Below the pieces are notes generated by a model. The model was not told where the DNA came from. It was given only the letters and a program-made list of their open reading frames with translations, and did no database searches. From NCBI GenBank assembly GCA_020247545.1, contig JADCIX010000040.1, positions 1 to 64,000 of the forward strand: a stretch of DNA of 64,000 nucleotides, in the 5' to 3' direction. This DNA is from Rhodocyclaceae bacterium. GTDB taxonomy: Bacteria > Pseudomonadota > Gammaproteobacteria > Burkholderiales > Usitatibacteraceae. How positions within the stretch are numbered: position 1 is the stretch's first letter; every line of letters begins with the position of its first letter. Shown here piece after piece: positions 18,395-28,003 of the stretch. Both the position numbers and the translations under genes were made by a program.

Positions 18395-18439
18395 GTTTGA
18401 TAAAGCCCGTATTTGTTGGTGTTCGCAAAAAAACGACTG

Positions 18440-18479
18440 TTTTGGTAATTAAACCAAATAATTGGTATTATTACCAAAA
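18440..18479. promoter_or_regulatory. 40-bp dyad operator over the tetR promoter
   Basis: The outer arms TTTTGGTAAT (18440) and ATTACCAAAA (18470) are exact complements; the inner arms ACCAA (18453) and TTGGT (18462) share the same centre (18459.5). The dyad contains a promoter: TTGGTA (18442-18447), 18-nt spacer, TATTAT (18466-18471). Start of transcription would fall at 18478-18479, on the first base of the tetR ATG. This is most simply the operator of the adjacent TetR protein. Confidence 0.75.
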
Positions 18480-19228
18480 TGAAGAACAAAATTTCATCGC
18501 CAAAAGCACCCCCGAAACCGTCAGTTAAGCTAGCCGCACCTAAGAGCGGACGGACGGCGGCACCGCGCACGCTGCCCGCAATGCCCAGTAGTTTTGAGAA
18601 CGCGGTGCGCGCCGTGCCGGTACCGACAAAAACTCGCGAACGCATCCTTCACGCTGCATTCGTGCTGCTGAATGAAGATGGCTTCTCAGCGCTCACGCAG
18701 CAACATGTTTGTGAGCGCGCCGGGATACGCCAAAGCCACCTCACTTATTATTTTCCGACCCGCAACGATCTGCTTCGCGAAACGGCAGTGTTTGGCTGTG
18801 AAACGATGCTGGCCGCGATGGCCAAAGTGACTGAAGCGCAGCAACTCACCCTTTCTGAGGTTCGTGAGTATCTGTTTTCAGTGGAAGAGGCCGACCGTGG
18901 TTTCGGCCGGCTGATGGCAGCGCTCGTGGCCGCATCTGATGAGGATCCGCGAATCAAACCCTGGTTCGGCGCATTTGAAGACGAAAACCGCGCCAAATTG
19001 GCGGCGCTACTTAGAGGAATTGGCATAGAGATTCCAGACGCCGATATTGAGCTTCTGCATGCGGCGTATGTCGGTGCCCTGCTGCTGGACGTTGGCGAGT
19101 CCAGCGAAAAATCACTCGCGCGGGCACGCAAGATCGTGCATTACGCCTTTGATATCGTCACTAAAGGACTCGCAAGTTCCAAGTCAAAGCCGGCGATTGC
19201 GTCAAAACCCCGTAGGAAACAAAAATGA
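18479..19228 (+). CDS. TetR-family repressor of the RND efflux operon
   Basis: A 249-residue regulator. After a basic, proline/alanine-rich N-terminal tail (about 45 residues, unusually long) comes the TetR DNA-binding domain: TRERILHAAFVLLNEDGFSAL, the HTH ending GIRQSHLTYYFPTRNDLL, then a C-terminal ligand domain. No ribosome site is seen before the ATG; the predicted transcript starts at the ATG, so translation may be leaderless. An internal ATG at 18581 is an alternative. Stop and the next start overlap as ATGA, placing the repressor first in the efflux operon it probably controls. Confidence 0.88.
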   Translation: MKNKISSPKAPPKPSVKLAAPKSGRTAAPRTLPAMPSSFENAVRAVPVPTKTRERILHAAFVLLNEDGFSALTQQHVCERAGIRQSHLTYYFPTRNDLLRETAVFGCETMLAAMAKVTEAQQLTLSEVREYLFSVEEADRGFGRLMAALVAASDEDPRIKPWFGAFEDENRAKLAALLRGIGIEIPDADIELLHAAYVGALLLDVGESSEKSLARARKIVHYAFDIVTKGLASSKSKPAIASKPRRKQK

Positions 19229-20700
19229 GATCTCCCCGTCCTCTCGCGCTGGCCGCATGGCTCGTAGTCCTCGGTACCGGCGGATGTGCGATCGGGCCTG
19301 ACTACGTCAAGCCGGCACCGATTGGCTCCGCTGCAATGCGAAGTTGGGTCGCACCACTTCCCCACGACGGTAGTTCCGGTGAACTCATCAACTGGTGGCA
19401 ACGCTGGAACGACCCCGTGTTGCTCGAATTGCTCAAGCAGGCCCAGCAACAAAATCAAACCCTCGCACAATCGAGCGCGCGCATTACACAAGCTAGGGCG
19501 AGCTACCGCGCTACGACGTCGACACTTCTCCCCAGCTTTACCGCGAACGCCAGCGATTACCGCAGCAAGGGTGGCCAGAGCGCGCTGAGTACGTCAGGCC
19601 CGCAGAGTGCCCAATTTGCACCGGGCGCGTCCGAGGCGCAACGCAATCGCAGCCTTGCATTGGACGCAGCTTGGGAACTCGATGTGGTTGGCGGTGCACG
19701 ACGTGGCCGGGAAGCGGCATCCCAGCGCGCTCTCGCCCGTGAGTCCGACTGGCATGACGCAAGAGTGTCAATTGCGGCCGAGGTGGCAGCCACCTACGTC
19801 AATCTGCGCGCTTGTGAAGTGCTACTGAGCGGCTACCGTATTGACGCCGCATCGCGCGCCGAGACGGCACGGCTCATCAAACTTAAAGCAGATGCGGGTT
19901 TCGAGGCACCCGCAAATGTTGCACTCACAGATGCCAGTGCGGCGGAGGCACGTGCCCGTCTGGCCCAGCAGCAAGCCAATTGTGAATTGAGCATCAAATC
20001 GCTGGCAGAACTGACTGCCCTTGACGAAACGCAGCTTCGCGCAAAGCTCATGGCATCGACGGCGAAGCTACCCTCGCCTACTGGTTTTGCCATTAGCGTT
20101 ATCCCGGCTGCGGCCATCTCACAGCGGCCTGATATTGCATCGGCAGAGCGGGAGTTGATGGCCGCAAGCAACGATATCGGCCTAGCCATGGCCGATCGGT
20201 TTCCGCGCGTCTCGCTCACAGGCAGTATTGGTTTTAGTGAAAACAGCGGTAGCGGATATGACACGCGTGGAAGGACTTGGAGTTACGGCCCAGCTATCTC
20301 TTTGCCAATTTTTGACATGGCAAGGCGTGCGGCGAATGTGGATGGTGCCCGCGCAAGATTTGAAGAGTCCATCGCGACGTACCAAGGAAAAACGCTGCGC
20401 GCTGTGCGTGAAGTTGAAGAGGCGTTAGTCCGACTCGATAGCGCCTCGCGTCGCGAGCAAGATGCAAGCACGGCACTGGCCGGCTACCAGCAATTCCTCT
20501 CCGCATCGGAAGCGCGGGTTAGGGAAGGCGCAGGTAGCTTAACAGAGTTAGAGGAAGCAAGACGAGCCGTTGTGCAGGCACAAGGTGTGGCGGTTGGCGT
20601 CACGCTCGACCGACTCGTCGGATGGATTAACTTGTACAAAGCGGTAGGCGGCAGCTGGTCTGCGGCCAACCCAAACAATGATGTCGAGGCGAAACGATGA
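19225..20700 (+). CDS. RND efflux outer-membrane lipoprotein (NodT/OprM type)
   Basis: A 491-residue TolC-like exit duct of a tripartite efflux pump. A lipoprotein signal ends in TGGC (Cys about residue 21), followed by IGPDYVKP, the hallmark start of mature OprM/NodT proteins. Two OEP domains follow (about 60-255 and 275-470), each a coiled-coil/beta repeat; QRPDIASAERELMAAS marks the second. It overlaps tetR and the adaptor gene by ATGA at both ends, so the operon is translationally coupled. Confidence 0.92.
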   Translation: MRSPRPLALAAWLVVLGTGGCAIGPDYVKPAPIGSAAMRSWVAPLPHDGSSGELINWWQRWNDPVLLELLKQAQQQNQTLAQSSARITQARASYRATTSTLLPSFTANASDYRSKGGQSALSTSGPQSAQFAPGASEAQRNRSLALDAAWELDVVGGARRGREAASQRALARESDWHDARVSIAAEVAATYVNLRACEVLLSGYRIDAASRAETARLIKLKADAGFEAPANVALTDASAAEARARLAQQQANCELSIKSLAELTALDETQLRAKLMASTAKLPSPTGFAISVIPAAAISQRPDIASAERELMAASNDIGLAMADRFPRVSLTGSIGFSENSGSGYDTRGRTWSYGPAISLPIFDMARRAANVDGARARFEESIATYQGKTLRAVREVEEALVRLDSASRREQDASTALAGYQQFLSASEARVREGAGSLTELEEARRAVVQAQGVAVGVTLDRLVGWINLYKAVGGSWSAANPNNDVEAKR

Positions 20701-21833
20701 AACGGAATATAAATTTGCGAGATAAACCCACCCTCCTCGCGCTATTTGCCGGTTGTTCAGTTGCGGCGATCTTACTCACCACGTTGGTCAGTCGTGCCGC
20801 TGCTGAAAACAAAGCCCCGGCCGCCGGAAAACCATCCTTAACTGTAACAACGATCACGCCGGTGCAATCGAACATCGCCGCTACACTTGCCGCAAGCGGA
20901 AACATCGCGGCTTGGCAGGAGGCCATCGTTGGCGCGGAAAGTAATGGTCTGCGACTGAACGATGTGCGCGTGAACGTCGGCGACAAAGTGGCCAAGGGCC
21001 AAGTATTGGCGACATTTGCGCCAGAAACCCCCGAAGCAGAATTGGCGCAAGCGCGAGCCAGCGTTGCCGAAGCTGAAGCCGCTCTTGCGGACGCCCAATC
21101 CAACGCCAGCCGTGCTCGCACGTTGGCATCTACCGGCGCGCTTTCTACGCAACAGATCAATCAGTACACAACAGCAGAGAAAACGGCAGAAGCCCGCTTG
21201 CTCGCCGCGCGAGCCAATGCAAAACTCAACCAAGTCCGCTTGGCGAACACACAGGTGCTGGCACCTGACGCGGGCACCATCTCGGCTCGTAGTGCAACAG
21301 TGGGTGCGGTCGTTCAAGGTGGACAGGAGCTGTTTCGTTTGGTGAGACAAAACCGGCTTGAGTGGCGCGCGGAAGTCACGGCGGCTGAACTGCCCAAGGT
21401 AGCCACTGGCCAAAAAGTGAAAGTGATCACCCCGGCGGGCGACGTGGTTGCCGGGACGGTTCGGGTCATTGCGCCGACGGTCGACCCAGCAACGCGCAAC
21501 GTTCAGGTTTATGTCGATCTTGCACGAACCCCTCTGGCCAAAGCGGGCATGTTCGCACGCGGCGAATTTCAACTAGCGGAGTCGCCCGGCCTCACCGTCC
21601 CACAGCAGGCGGTCGTGTCGCGTGATGGCTTCTCCTACGCCTTCACCGTTGGCGGCGACAATCGCGTCAAGCAGATCAAAATCGAAACGGGACGTCGAGT
21701 TGCAGATCGGATTGAGATCAGGAGCGGCTTGACCACGCAGAGCGCGATTGTGGCCAGCGGTGCGGGATTTCTCAAAGACGGCGATATCGTGCGGCTGACG
21801 ACGATAGCACCTACCGCGCCGGACAAGAAGTAA
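20697..21833 (+). CDS. RND efflux periplasmic adaptor (membrane fusion protein)
   Basis: A 378-residue membrane-fusion protein linking pump and duct. One N-terminal hydrophobic segment (about 12-36), a barrel-sandwich (lipoyl-like) domain with VNVGDKVAKGQVLATF (about 95-115), a short alpha-hairpin rich in Ala/Gln (about 115-175), then beta-barrel and membrane-proximal domains. No lipobox is seen, so it is anchored by its N-terminal helix or by a cleaved signal. It sits 12 nt before the pump gene. Confidence 0.9.
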   Translation: MKRNINLRDKPTLLALFAGCSVAAILLTTLVSRAAAENKAPAAGKPSLTVTTITPVQSNIAATLAASGNIAAWQEAIVGAESNGLRLNDVRVNVGDKVAKGQVLATFAPETPEAELAQARASVAEAEAALADAQSNASRARTLASTGALSTQQINQYTTAEKTAEARLLAARANAKLNQVRLANTQVLAPDAGTISARSATVGAVVQGGQELFRLVRQNRLEWRAEVTAAELPKVATGQKVKVITPAGDVVAGTVRVIAPTVDPATRNVQVYVDLARTPLAKAGMFARGEFQLAESPGLTVPQQAVVSRDGFSYAFTVGGDNRVKQIKIETGRRVADRIEIRSGLTTQSAIVASGAGFLKDGDIVRLTTIAPTAPDKK

Positions 21834-21845
21834 CGGGGCGCGCGC

Positions 21846-24800
21846 ATGAACTTTTCCACTTGGGCAATCAAGAACCCGATCCCGTCGATCGTCTTCTTTA
21901 TCCTGCTCACCTTTGCGGGCTTGGTGAGTTTTTTCAAAACCGGTGTGCAGGATTTTCCCGACATCGAACTGCCGATGGTAACGGTATCGGCCACTCTACC
22001 CGGTGCCGCACCGGCGCAGATGGAAACGGAAGTCGCACGGAAGATCGAAAACTCGATCGCCACCTTGCAGGGCATCAAGAACATCTATACAAACATCTTG
22101 GATGGCACTGCAACAATCAACGTTGAGTTCGTCTTGGAAAAGGGGTTGAACGAAGCCACCAACGAGGTGCGCGATGCGGTTAGCCAAATCCGTGCCGATC
22201 TTCCGCAAGAGCTTCGCGACCCGGTCATCCAGAAGGCCTCGACGGCCGGTCGTCCAATCCTCACCTATGTTGTGTCATCCGAATCCCAGGACGAAGAAGC
22301 TTTGTCTTGGTTCGTCGATAACTCGGCAACCAAGCGGGTGCTTTCCGTGCAAGGTGTGGGAAAAATCGCCAGGCTGGGTGGTGTCAGCCGCGAAGTATTG
22401 GTCGAACTCAACCAATCCAAGATGTCAGCCATCGGCGTCACGGCAGCCGACGTGTCCCACGCGCTGCGACGGGTACAGCAGGAGGCACCGGGTGGCCGCG
22501 GCGATATCAGCGGTGCGGAACAATCGGTGCGTACCATTGCTACCGTGGCAACTGTCGCAGAGTTGCAAGCATTGGACGTGCCGCTCGCAGATGGCCGTCG
22601 AATTCGGCTTGACCAGGTCGCCACCGTGAAAGACACCATCGCCGAGCGTCGCGCGATTGCGCTGCGCGACGGCAATCGCGTGGTGGCGTTTGAGGTGAGC
22701 CGCAGTAAAGGTGCCTCTGAACTTGATGTTGCAAAGGGTGTTCGCGCCGCAGTGGACGAATTACGCGTGGCACATCCGACCATCCAGATCGTTGAAGCGA
22801 TCGATAACGTCTGGCCGGTAAAGGAGAATTTTGACGGCTCGATGTATCTGTTACTTGAGGGCGCCATTCTTGCGGTCATCGTTGTGTGGTTCTTTCTGCG
22901 CGATTGGCGCGCGACCGTTGTCGCCGCCGCCGCCCTCCCCCTATCTATCATCCCGACGTTTTTGGGCATGTATTTTTTTGGTTTTACCCTCAATACCGTG
23001 ACGCTTCTCTCACTCGCGTTGGTGGTGGGCATTTTGGTCGACGACGCCATAGTCGAAATCGAGAATATTGCCCGCCACTTACGCATGGGCAAATCGCCGC
23101 TTGATGCGGCGCGTGAGGCCGCCGACGAGATTGGCCTTGCCGTGATTGCTACCACCTTTGCCTTGATTGCGGTGTTTTTGCCAACGGCGTTTATGGCGGG
23201 TATCGCCGGCAAGTTCTTCAAACAGTTTGGCTGGACCGCCGTGCTTGCGATCTTCGCCTCACTCGTGGTTGCGCGCCTGCTGACGCCGATGATGGCCGCA
23301 TATTTGCTGAAACCACCAAAGGAAATGGTCAAAAAAGACAGCGCGTTAATGACACGCTACCTAGGTTGGGCGCGCTGGTGCATCGAACATCGGTGGGTGA
23401 CCGCCATCGCAGCGGCACTGTTTTTTGTCGGTTCGATTTCACTCGTACCGCTTCTCCCAACCGGGTTTGTTCCAGTCGCCGATCGATCCCAAACCATCGT
23501 AAACGTTGAGCTTCCGCCGGGTAGCACGCTCGCCGAAACCTTGGCCGCGGCAGAGCGCGCCCGGCTGGCGGTCATGACGGTGAAGGACGTAAAGCACGTG
23601 TTTAGTTCCGTCGGTGGTGGGGTTTCTGGCGACGCTTTTGCCCTAGGTGTGGCCGCCGAGGCGCGTAAAGCGGCGCTGACCGTCGAGATGGTGCATCGCA
23701 GTGAGCGGTCGAGAAGTCAAACCGGCGTTGAGATAGAGATTCGCAACAAACTTGCAGATCAGCCTGGCGTACGTATCACGGTTGGCCCACAAGACACTGG
23801 TTCAAAAAAGCTGCTGGTACTACAGTCGGAGGACCCGGTGGCACTGGTTGCGGCAGCTCAGGCGGTAGAGCGCGATGCGCGGACCATACAAGGTATTGGC
23901 AACGTGACGTCCACCGCAAGTTTGGTGCGCCCTGAGGTCATCGTGCGACCGGATTTTGCGCGCGCAGCCGACTTAGGCGTTTCGGCCTCTGCCATCGGCG
24001 AGACCATCCGCGTGGCCACCGCAGGCGACTACAGTCAAAACCTACCGAAATTCAACCTCAGCGAGCGGCAAATTCCAATCAATGTCAGGTTGCCATTGTC
24101 GACCCGCGCAGACTTGGAAGCCATCAAACGTTTGCAAGTGATGGGTAAAAGCGGTCCGGTCATGCTGACACAAGTCGCAAGTGTGGAAGTCGGTAGTGGT
24201 CCGTCACAGATCGATCGTCTGAACCGCAATCGCCAAATCACCATCGAGATCGAGCTTGGCAGTCGCGAACTGGGTGCGGTGACCGATGAAGTCAACACCC
24301 TACCTGCCATGAAGGCGCTGCCACCTAGTGTCACCGAAGCAAATTTGGGTGACGCACAAATGATGGCCGAGCTGTTTGCCAGTTTTGGCTTGGCAATGAT
24401 CATCGGAATCCTTTGTATCTATGCGGTGTTAGTCCTGTTGTTTAAGGACTTCCTGCAACCCATCACCATTCTGGCCGCCCTACCGCTCTCCATTGGTGGC
24501 GCATTTGTTTTGCTGTTGCTGACCGGCAAGAGTTTTTCGATGCCCTCCCTCATCGGCTTGCTGATGCTGATGGGCGTCGTCACCAAGAACTCAATCTTGC
24601 TGGTGGAATACGCCATCATGGCGCAGCGCGACTTGGGTCTTTCCAGAGTTGACGCATTGGTTGACGCCTGCCACAAGCGCGCGCAGCCGATTGTCATGAC
24701 CACATTGGCCATGGGATTCGGCATGTTGCCAATCGCCTTGGGTTTTGGGGCCGACCCGTCCTTCCGCTCACCAATGGCCATTGCCGTTATAGGAGGCTTG

Positions 24801-24941
24801 GTGACTTCAACACTGTTGTCACTCATTGTGATACCCGCTGTGTACACCTTCGTCGACGACACCGAAAAGTTCTTGCTGCGTATTCTGGGAAAGGCTAAGC
24901 CGCCAGAACTACACCAGTCCAAGCCACTTGGCTTACGCTAA
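21846..24941 (+). CDS. RND efflux pump, inner-membrane transporter
   Basis: A 1031-residue proton-driven pump of the AcrB/HAE-1 superfamily with the standard 12-helix, two-repeat build: helix 1 at about 12-30, porter domains, helices 2-6 (about 335-490), a second porter loop, and helices 8-12 (about 850-1010). The proton-relay pair is present in VGILVDDAIVEIEN of helix 4. The second repeat has GVVTKNSILLVEYA. The combination with a TetR repressor and own duct suggests export of toxic compounds; the substrates are unknown. Confidence 0.93.
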   Translation: MNFSTWAIKNPIPSIVFFILLTFAGLVSFFKTGVQDFPDIELPMVTVSATLPGAAPAQMETEVARKIENSIATLQGIKNIYTNILDGTATINVEFVLEKGLNEATNEVRDAVSQIRADLPQELRDPVIQKASTAGRPILTYVVSSESQDEEALSWFVDNSATKRVLSVQGVGKIARLGGVSREVLVELNQSKMSAIGVTAADVSHALRRVQQEAPGGRGDISGAEQSVRTIATVATVAELQALDVPLADGRRIRLDQVATVKDTIAERRAIALRDGNRVVAFEVSRSKGASELDVAKGVRAAVDELRVAHPTIQIVEAIDNVWPVKENFDGSMYLLLEGAILAVIVVWFFLRDWRATVVAAAALPLSIIPTFLGMYFFGFTLNTVTLLSLALVVGILVDDAIVEIENIARHLRMGKSPLDAAREAADEIGLAVIATTFALIAVFLPTAFMAGIAGKFFKQFGWTAVLAIFASLVVARLLTPMMAAYLLKPPKEMVKKDSALMTRYLGWARWCIEHRWVTAIAAALFFVGSISLVPLLPTGFVPVADRSQTIVNVELPPGSTLAETLAAAERARLAVMTVKDVKHVFSSVGGGVSGDAFALGVAAEARKAALTVEMVHRSERSRSQTGVEIEIRNKLADQPGVRITVGPQDTGSKKLLVLQSEDPVALVAAAQAVERDARTIQGIGNVTSTASLVRPEVIVRPDFARAADLGVSASAIGETIRVATAGDYSQNLPKFNLSERQIPINVRLPLSTRADLEAIKRLQVMGKSGPVMLTQVASVEVGSGPSQIDRLNRNRQITIEIELGSRELGAVTDEVNTLPAMKALPPSVTEANLGDAQMMAELFASFGLAMIIGILCIYAVLVLLFKDFLQPITILAALPLSIGGAFVLLLLTGKSFSMPSLIGLLMLMGVVTKNSILLVEYAIMAQRDLGLSRVDALVDACHKRAQPIVMTTLAMGFGMLPIALGFGADPSFRSPMAIAVIGGLVTSTLLSLIVIPAVYTFVDDTEKFLLRILGKAKPPELHQSKPLGLR

Positions 24942-25018
24942 ATTGGCGGCGGCGCAGGGTATCTTGGTAGCATTACGCCGAGAATTCTAATCAGCATACG
25001 CTGCGCATATCCTTGCTA

Positions 25019-25783
25019 ATGTACCAAGAATGTCCCAAATGTCGTCATACACCGCTGCCAGCAGACCAGTCCCTGCCTGCAGCGTGTCCGGCTTGTGGGT
25101 TGATATTGGCGAAATATGGCGTCGTGCCAATGCGACAATTGGCTGAGAGCGCGCCCTCGTTGGCAGGTCGACCCCAAGAAGTTTGGGCTTTGCTCACGCT
25201 TGTACCGACCCGCGTCGACGCGGTGTCGTTTTGGTTTCGCGTCGCACTTTGGGCGGTCTTCGCCGTATGGGCGGGGCGGCTGTTGCTCCTGGATATCCGC
25301 ACTGGTGAGATGGGGGCAAGTTTTTTGCATGGACCGCTGCTGGTGTTTCATGAAGCGGGTCATGTCGTCTTTATGCTGTTCGGCGAATTTATGACGATTG
25401 CCGGTGGAACACTCGGCCAGTTGATCATGCCTGGGATTCTTTGCGGCGCACTGCTAATCAAGAATCGCGATCCTTTTGGCGCGGCCATCGGTCTTTGGCT
25501 GGTCGGCGCGTCACTGCTGGATATCGCCCCATACGCCTACGATGCATTGCAGCCCCAACTTATGTTACTCGGTGGTCGCACTGGCGACGATGGTGGTCCG
25601 CACGATTGGATTTATTTGCTGACAAAGCTGGGCCTGCTTAAACGCGCACATGGCGTGGGTTACGTCTTTTATCTGCTCGGCGCGATGACTTTGCTGATCT
25701 CTGTTTGGTGGGGTGCGTGGCTTCTATGGCAGCAAAGGCGACGTCTATCGAGCAATATTGTGCTGGACGAAGATAGCCACTAG
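25019..25783 (+). CDS. Zinc-ribbon membrane protein with HEAGH motif, possible intramembrane protease
   Basis: A 254-residue protein of unknown function. The N-terminus carries a four-cysteine zinc ribbon (CPKC near residue 5, CPAC near 28). About five membrane segments follow (around 78-95, 105-125, 130-150, 160-178 and 215-235). HEAGHVVFMLFGEF lies in one of them; HExxH is the zinc site of metalloproteases and an in-membrane position recalls M50/site-2 proteases. The second M50 motif (NPDG) is not evident, though the short stretch SLLDIAPY could stand in its place, so protease activity is not certain. I chose the ATG at 25019 over the upstream TTG. Confidence 0.65.
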   Translation: MYQECPKCRHTPLPADQSLPAACPACGLILAKYGVVPMRQLAESAPSLAGRPQEVWALLTLVPTRVDAVSFWFRVALWAVFAVWAGRLLLLDIRTGEMGASFLHGPLLVFHEAGHVVFMLFGEFMTIAGGTLGQLIMPGILCGALLIKNRDPFGAAIGLWLVGASLLDIAPYAYDALQPQLMLLGGRTGDDGGPHDWIYLLTKLGLLKRAHGVGYVFYLLGAMTLLISVWWGAWLLWQQRRRLSSNIVLDEDSH

Positions 25784-25846
25784 GGCTGCAGCCCGGCCAC
25801 ATTCGCGCCGAATTGGATCGGTCCACTTTTGCCGAAGGCGAAAGAC

Positions 25847-25852
25847 TATAAT
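25847..25852 (+). promoter_or_regulatory. -10-like TATAAT before the branched-chain catabolic run
   Basis: TATAAT lies 30 nt before the SDR start and is followed by TTTCG. The same 11-mer, TATAATTTTCG, precedes mmsA at 37379. No clear -35 is seen in either place. Confidence 0.35.
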
Positions 25853-25881
25853 TTTCGTCTTTACCTGAGGCGGCGCGGCCG

Positions 25882-26661
25882 ATGCAATTCAAGGACCATA
25901 CTTTTCTGATCACCGGCGGCGGTTCCGGACTGGGCGCGGCAACGGCTAAGTTGTTCGCCGAACAAGGGGCAAACGTCGTACTCGCGGATGTAAACGCTGA
26001 CGCGATTGCAGCCCTCGCCGGCCAAATTGGCCCACACGCCGCCTTCATCCGCACCGATGTGACCGATGAAACTAGCGTTCAAGCTGCTGTAGATCTCTGT
26101 AAGTCTGCCTTTGGTGGCATACATGGCGCGGTGAACTGCGCGGGTGTCGCGCCGGGAGAACGCGTTGTTGGCAAAAGCGGGCCTCATTTGCTGGCTAACT
26201 TTGTGCGAACGATCAACATTAACCTCATCGGCACGTTTAACGTGATCCGTCTTGCAGCGCACGCCATGAGCACACAGTCGCCTGACGCCGGTTTTGACAA
26301 GTCGGGGACACGCGGCGTCATCATCAATACTTCGTCGGTGGCGTCCTTTGAAGGTCAGATTGGTCAGGCGGGGTACGCTGCATCCAAAGCCGGTGTGAAT
26401 GGAATGACGCTGCCAATTGCACGTGAGTTAGCCAAGTTTGGCATTCGCGTGGTGACGATTGCTCCCGGCATTTTTGATACACCGATGTTGCAAGGCATGT
26501 CGGAAGAGGTGCGCGCCTCGCTCGGTGCACAAGTGCCCTTCCCGTCGCGCCTTGGCACGCCCGAGGAGTACGCGGCGCTGGCAAAACACATCGTTGAAAA
26601 TGAAGTCTTGAACGGCACGGTCATCCGCTTGGACGGCGCTATTCGCATGGGGGCTAAGTGA
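25882..26661 (+). CDS. 3-hydroxyacyl-CoA dehydrogenase, SDR type (HSD10-like)
   Basis: A 259-residue SDR that probably oxidises 3-hydroxyacyl-CoA with NAD, for example 2-methyl-3-hydroxybutyryl-CoA in isoleucine breakdown. It has [15 protein letters not shown] (here NCAGVAPGE), Ser in [12 protein letters not shown], the Tyr-Lys pair in YAASKAG, and APGIFDTPM, a set typical of human HSD17B10-like enzymes. It opens the plus-strand catabolic run, 173 nt before isovaleryl-CoA dehydrogenase. Confidence 0.85.
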   Translation: MQFKDHTFLITGGGSGLGAATAKLFAEQGANVVLADVNADAIAALAGQIGPHAAFIRTDVTDETSVQAAVDLCKSAFGGIHGAVNCAGVAPGERVVGKSGPHLLANFVRTININLIGTFNVIRLAAHAMSTQSPDAGFDKSGTRGVIINTSSVASFEGQIGQAGYAASKAGVNGMTLPIARELAKFGIRVVTIAPGIFDTPMLQGMSEEVRASLGAQVPFPSRLGTPEEYAALAKHIVENEVLNGTVIRLDGAIRMGAK

Positions 26662-26697
26662 CACCCCAATGCGCTCAAACCCGACAAAGTAGTCCTC

Positions 26698-26810
26698 GTC
26701 ATTCCGAACGGCTTTTGGTCAGGAATCTCATCTGGCCGAATAACGCCATCGCACATCTGGATGAGAGTTCTCCACTTCACGTCGCGTTGCGACGTTCCGG
26801 TCGAAATGAC
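26698..26810. repeat. Palindromic interspersed element, copy 1
   Basis: GTCATTCCGA (26698) pairs with TCGAAATGAC (26801), one mismatch; inside, TCTCATC (26726) pairs with GATGAGA (26760). The same plan and motifs recur at 40229-40326. It fills the gap between the SDR gene and isovaleryl-CoA dehydrogenase and has no coding potential. Confidence 0.75.
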
Positions 26811-26833
26811 AGTCTTTATGTTGGAGCTTACCG

Positions 26834-28000
26834 ATGATCTTTGACACCCATATCTCCGACGACACCGACGCGCTACGCGATACCGTCAAGCGCCTGTGTG
26901 ACGACGAGCTAGCACCGCGTGCGGCGCAGATCGACCACGACAACACCTTCCCGATGGACATGTGGAAGAAGTTTGGCGACATGGGCCTGCTCGGCGTATC
27001 CATCCCTGAAGAATTTGGTGGCACCGGCATGGGCTACGTCGCCCACACCGTGGCAATGGAGGAAATTTCGCGCGCTTCGGGATCAGTTGGACTCGCCTAC
27101 GGCGCCCACTCCAACCTGTGTGTGAACAATTTGTATCTCAATGGCACCGCCGCGCAGCGCGCCAAATACTTGCCAAAACTTTGCTCGGGTGAACACGTCG
27201 GCGCATTAGCGATGTCCGAACCCGGTGCCGGATCCGACGTAGTGGGCTCGATGGCGTGTCGCGCGGAAAAGAAAGGTGATCGTTGGATCGCCAACGGCAA
27301 CAAGATGTGGATCACAAATGGGCCGCACGCCGATACGCTGATCGTCTACATGCGTACGGCACCCAAAGAGATGGGCTCCAAGGCGATGACGGCGTTCATC
27401 GTGGAACGCGGATTCAAAGGTTTTCGCACTGCACAGAAACTCGACAAACTCGGAATGCGTGGATCTGATACCTGTGAGTTGGTGTTCGAAGACTGTGAAA
27501 TTCCAGACGAAAATGTCTTGGGTCAAGTCAACGGCGGCACCACGGTGCTGATGAAAGGGCTCGATACCGAACGCACTGTGCTCTCGGCCGGGCCGATAGG
27601 CATCATGCAAGCGGCGATGGATGTGGTGTTGCCCTACATCCACGAACGCAAACAATTTGGTGCCGCGATCGGCACCTTTGGCCTGATGCAGGGCAAGGTC
27701 GCAGATATGTACGTGGCGCTACAAACCTCACGCGCTTTCACCTATAAAGTGGCGAATATGCTGGACCAGGGTCGTGGCCGTGCGGCGCGTAAAGACGCCG
27801 CCGCTTGTATCTTGTATGCGTCGGAGTCAGCGGTGCGCGTGACCCTCGAAGCCATCCAGTGTTTAGGCGGTAACGGTTACATCAATGAATACCCGACCGG
27901 ACGATTGTTTCGTGACGCGAAGCTCTACGATATCGGTGCGGGAACAAATGAAATTCGCCGGATGTTGATTGGTCGCGAGTTGTTTGGGGAGAGTGCGTAG
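26834..28000 (+). CDS. liuA: Isovaleryl-CoA dehydrogenase
   Basis: FAD enzyme oxidising isovaleryl-CoA to 3-methylcrotonyl-CoA in leucine degradation, passing electrons to ETF. The 388-residue protein has the acyl-CoA dehydrogenase N, middle (EPGAGSDVV, FAD side) and C domains. A diagnostic detail: the catalytic Glu is in DTERTVLSAGP, the isovaleryl-type position, whereas the usual short-chain position reads IGAGTNE with no Glu. That separates it from the second dehydrogenase at 30455. The product is the substrate of the carboxylase encoded further on. Confidence 0.93.
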   Translation: MIFDTHISDDTDALRDTVKRLCDDELAPRAAQIDHDNTFPMDMWKKFGDMGLLGVSIPEEFGGTGMGYVAHTVAMEEISRASGSVGLAYGAHSNLCVNNLYLNGTAAQRAKYLPKLCSGEHVGALAMSEPGAGSDVVGSMACRAEKKGDRWIANGNKMWITNGPHADTLIVYMRTAPKEMGSKAMTAFIVERGFKGFRTAQKLDKLGMRGSDTCELVFEDCEIPDENVLGQVNGGTTVLMKGLDTERTVLSAGPIGIMQAAMDVVLPYIHERKQFGAAIGTFGLMQGKVADMYVALQTSRAFTYKVANMLDQGRGRAARKDAAACILYASESAVRVTLEAIQCLGGNGYINEYPTGRLFRDAKLYDIGAGTNEIRRMLIGRELFGESA

Positions 28001-28003
28001 ACG

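Noticed and set aside
18581-18583. Internal ATG as the tetR start
   Set aside because: Possible, but no ribosome site precedes it and the ATG at 18479 coincides with the predicted transcript start; kept as an alternative only.
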